From the NCBI RefSeq assembly GCF_014207255.1, contig NZ_JACHCZ010000001.1, forward strand, positions 2,037,378 through 2,101,377: DNA of 64,000 bases, read 5' to 3'. This document shows, piece after piece, positions 62,722 to 64,000 of the stretch (its first letter is position 1; every line of letters begins with the position of its first letter). Both the position numbers and the translations under genes were made by a program. The DNA is from Pseudomonas sp. JAI120 (GTDB lineage Bacteria > Pseudomonadota > Gammaproteobacteria > Pseudomonadales > Pseudomonadaceae). Below the pieces are notes generated by a model that searched no databases, was not told the DNA's origin, and was given only the letters and a program-made list of their open reading frames with translations.

Positions 62722-62753
62722 AATGTGGGAGGGGGTTTGCCGCCTCCCACATT
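62722..62753. repeat. single REP hairpin between moaA and DUF4823 genes
   Basis: AATGTGGGAGG and CCTCCCACATT around a GC-rich centre. It lies between moaA's stop and the DUF4823 promoter. Confidence 0.85.
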
Positions 62754-62780
62754 GGGTGATGTGTAATCTTGGGGATAGGG

Positions 62781-63749
62781 TCAGCCGCCGATGATCTTCA
62801 TGACCGTCGCGCCGCCGGAGAAGGCCACTTCCTGTTTGTCGCCCAGGGCCTTCATCAGCAGGCCTTGCAGGGCCGGCAGCGCCTGGTGGCGGGGCTTGTC
62901 CAACAGGTCGCCGACGTAGTGACGGTTGCTCGACGACAGGCAGCCATGCAGCCAGCCGGTCGACGACAACCGCAGCCGTGAACAGGTACGGCAGAACGGC
63001 ACGCTTTCGTTGGCGATCACGCCAAAGAAGCCTTTGCCCGGCACTTCGTAGCGCACCGCCGTGGCATCCACGGGAGCGTTGGCTTGCAGGTATTCGTAAT
63101 GTTCGCCGATCAGGCTGAGCAGTTGTTGCAGGCTGACGAACTGCTGCAGGAATGCATTGGAGTCCTTGGCCAGGTGGCCCATGCGCATCAACTCGATAAA
63201 ACGCAGCTCGTAACCACGCTCCAGGCAGTAGTCGAGCAGCGGCATCACCTGGTCGAGGTTCTGGCCGCGCAACGGCACCATGTTGACCTTGATCTTGATC
63301 CCGGCGGCGCGGGCCTGGTCCATACCATCGAGCACGGTGGCCAGGTCGCCGCCACGGGCGATGCTGCGAAAGGCATCGGCATCCAGGGTGTCAAGGGAGA
63401 CGTTGATACGGCGGATGCCGGCATCCACCAGCAGCGGCAGTTTGCGCGCCAGCAACTGGCCGTTGGTGGTCAGGCTGATATCGCTGAGGCCCATGCCGCC
63501 CACTGCGCCCATGAAGGCTTCCAGCTTGGGGCTGACCAGCGGTTCGCCGCCGGTGATGCGCAAGCGGTCGATACCCGCCGCTTCGATCAGGTAGGCCACG
63601 CCACGGGCCATGGCCTCCGCCGAGAGTTCGTCCTGGGCAGCCACCAGCCGCTTGCCGTTCGGCACGCAGTAGGTACACGCGTAATTGCAGGCTGAGGTCA
63701 GGCTGATCCGCAAATTGCGAAAACGCCTGCCTTGACGATCAACGATCAT
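62781..63749 (-). CDS. moaA: GTP 3',8-cyclase MoaA
   Basis: 322-residue radical-SAM enzyme for molybdenum cofactor synthesis. The SAM-cluster cysteines are in TSACNYACTYCVPNG (about residue 18-32), the C-terminal cluster in VPFCRTCSRLRLSSTGWLHGC (Cys about 254, 257, 271), and the protein ends in the conserved GG pair (IIGG). It converts GTP to the cyclic pterin intermediate. It is alone here, without moaC or other moa genes. Confidence 0.96.
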   Translation of the reverse strand: MIVDRQGRRFRNLRISLTSACNYACTYCVPNGKRLVAAQDELSAEAMARGVAYLIEAAGIDRLRITGGEPLVSPKLEAFMGAVGGMGLSDISLTTNGQLLARKLPLLVDAGIRRINVSLDTLDADAFRSIARGGDLATVLDGMDQARAAGIKIKVNMVPLRGQNLDQVMPLLDYCLERGYELRFIELMRMGHLAKDSNAFLQQFVSLQQLLSLIGEHYEYLQANAPVDATAVRYEVPGKGFFGVIANESVPFCRTCSRLRLSSTGWLHGCLSSSNRHYVGDLLDKPRHQALPALQGLLMKALGDKQEVAFSGGATVMKIIGG

Positions 63750-63863
63750 GGATCACTCCGGCAGAGGAAGATTCGGGCGCACTGAAAACTGACTGATAAA
63801 TCAGCTTTTAGCAAGATCCTTGCCTGAGTATATTCCTGGGTTACTGCGCCTGGCAGTAAATCG

Positions 63864-64000
63864 TTACGTGGCTGGGGTTTCGACGGGGGCCGCTTCAACC
63901 AGTGCTGGCTCGCTGCTGTGTTTACGCTTGTTGCCCATGCGCACACCGATGTCCATCAGGAACTGGAAGAAGCCTTCCTGATCTTCCAGCACATTGCTCC
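63864..64000 (-). CDS. C-terminal 45 residues of an unidentified protein (runs off window)
   Basis: An open frame enters from beyond position 64000 and ends at TAA 63864-63866. The visible end reads LEDQEGFFQFLMDIGVRMGN then a basic and Ala/Pro-rich tail (KRKHSSEPALVEAAPVETPAT). Codon use is Pseudomonas-like, so a real gene is likely. The family cannot be named from this piece. It ends 115 bases before the moaA start codon on the same strand. Confidence 0.6.
   Translation of the reverse strand, partial: SNVLEDQEGFFQFLMDIGVRMGNKRKHSSEPALVEAAPVETPAT

Noticed and set aside
63750..63863. Terminator hairpins before moaA
   Set aside because: Short stems (for example ACTGC-N5-GCAGT) lack a T run, so evidence is too weak.
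1..64000. CRISPR array or phage island
   Set aside because: No regularly spaced direct repeats with unique spacers and no phage genes were seen.

Overview
The window is chromosomal DNA from a Pseudomonas of the P. fluorescens group. This rests on gene content and order (a prpD-prpF-acnD-prpC-prpB methylcitrate locus with its own GntR regulator, thrH, an APS-type cysH, etfBA divergent from ETF:ubiquinone oxidoreductase, moaA), on high GC with G/C-ending codons, and on many copies of the fluorescens-type REP palindrome (core GTGGGAGGGGGCTTGC), several as inverted doublets (REPINs). There is no phage, plasmid, IS element, rRNA or CRISPR array. One tRNA (Ser, anticodon GGA) is present.

Layout. 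1-7330 (minus): methylcitrate cycle operon for propionyl-CoA, led by a GntR regulator with a palindromic operator. 7604-10664 (plus): retropepsin-like protease, catalytically dead transglutaminase with 7 TM segments, and glutamate-ligase-like ATP-grasp. 10766-14639: pabB, a HigBA-type toxin-antitoxin pair, thrH, cysH. 15107-19926: NCS1 permease plus hydantoin-racemase-like protein, a LysR/SDR divergent pair, a HAD phosphatase. 20187-24131: a second toxin-antitoxin pair, small membrane proteins and lipoproteins, an EamA transporter with a histidine-rich tail, and a small Pseudomonas-type protein behind a structured leader. 24217-28103: tRNA-Ser, a crotonase, plsC-like acyltransferase, CorA, a class I glutamine amidotransferase. 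28198-31564 (minus): two-gene beta-oxidation operon. 31955-33020: a 31-residue membrane peptide and a periplasmic cytochrome c. 33049-36213 (minus): circularly permuted ATP-grasp, alpha-E and transglutaminase cassette. 36430-36565: candidate small RNA. 36670-42935: RraB-like protein, START protein, YkgJ, MocR regulator, OmpA/DUF4398 lipoproteins, a solute-binding protein. 43019-46899: etfA, etfB and ETF:ubiquinone oxidoreductase with a PsrA-like box. 46970-49904: AraC regulator with divergent zinc alcohol dehydrogenase, and an IclR regulator. 49992-54318 (minus): arabinose-type ABC importer (araFGH) with a sugar dehydrogenase. 54557-57156: GNAT, MFS and small proteins. 57216-61381 (minus): a four-gene nucleoside cassette resembling E. 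coli yegTUVW. 61453-64000: DUF1285, DUF4823 lipoprotein, moaA and the end of an unidentified gene.

How the genes work together. Several units converge on acyl-CoA use: beta-oxidation (crotonase, FadB-like protein and thiolase) feeds electrons through EtfAB to the membrane ETF dehydrogenase, and propionyl-CoA from odd-chain or branched substrates goes through the methylcitrate cycle. The arabinose importer with its dehydrogenase, and the nucleoside cassette, are separate inducible catabolic units. The less understood content is the two ATP-grasp/transglutaminase cassettes, the yegTUVW-like cassette, and two possible RNA elements (leader at 23708-23861 and small RNA at 36442-36565).
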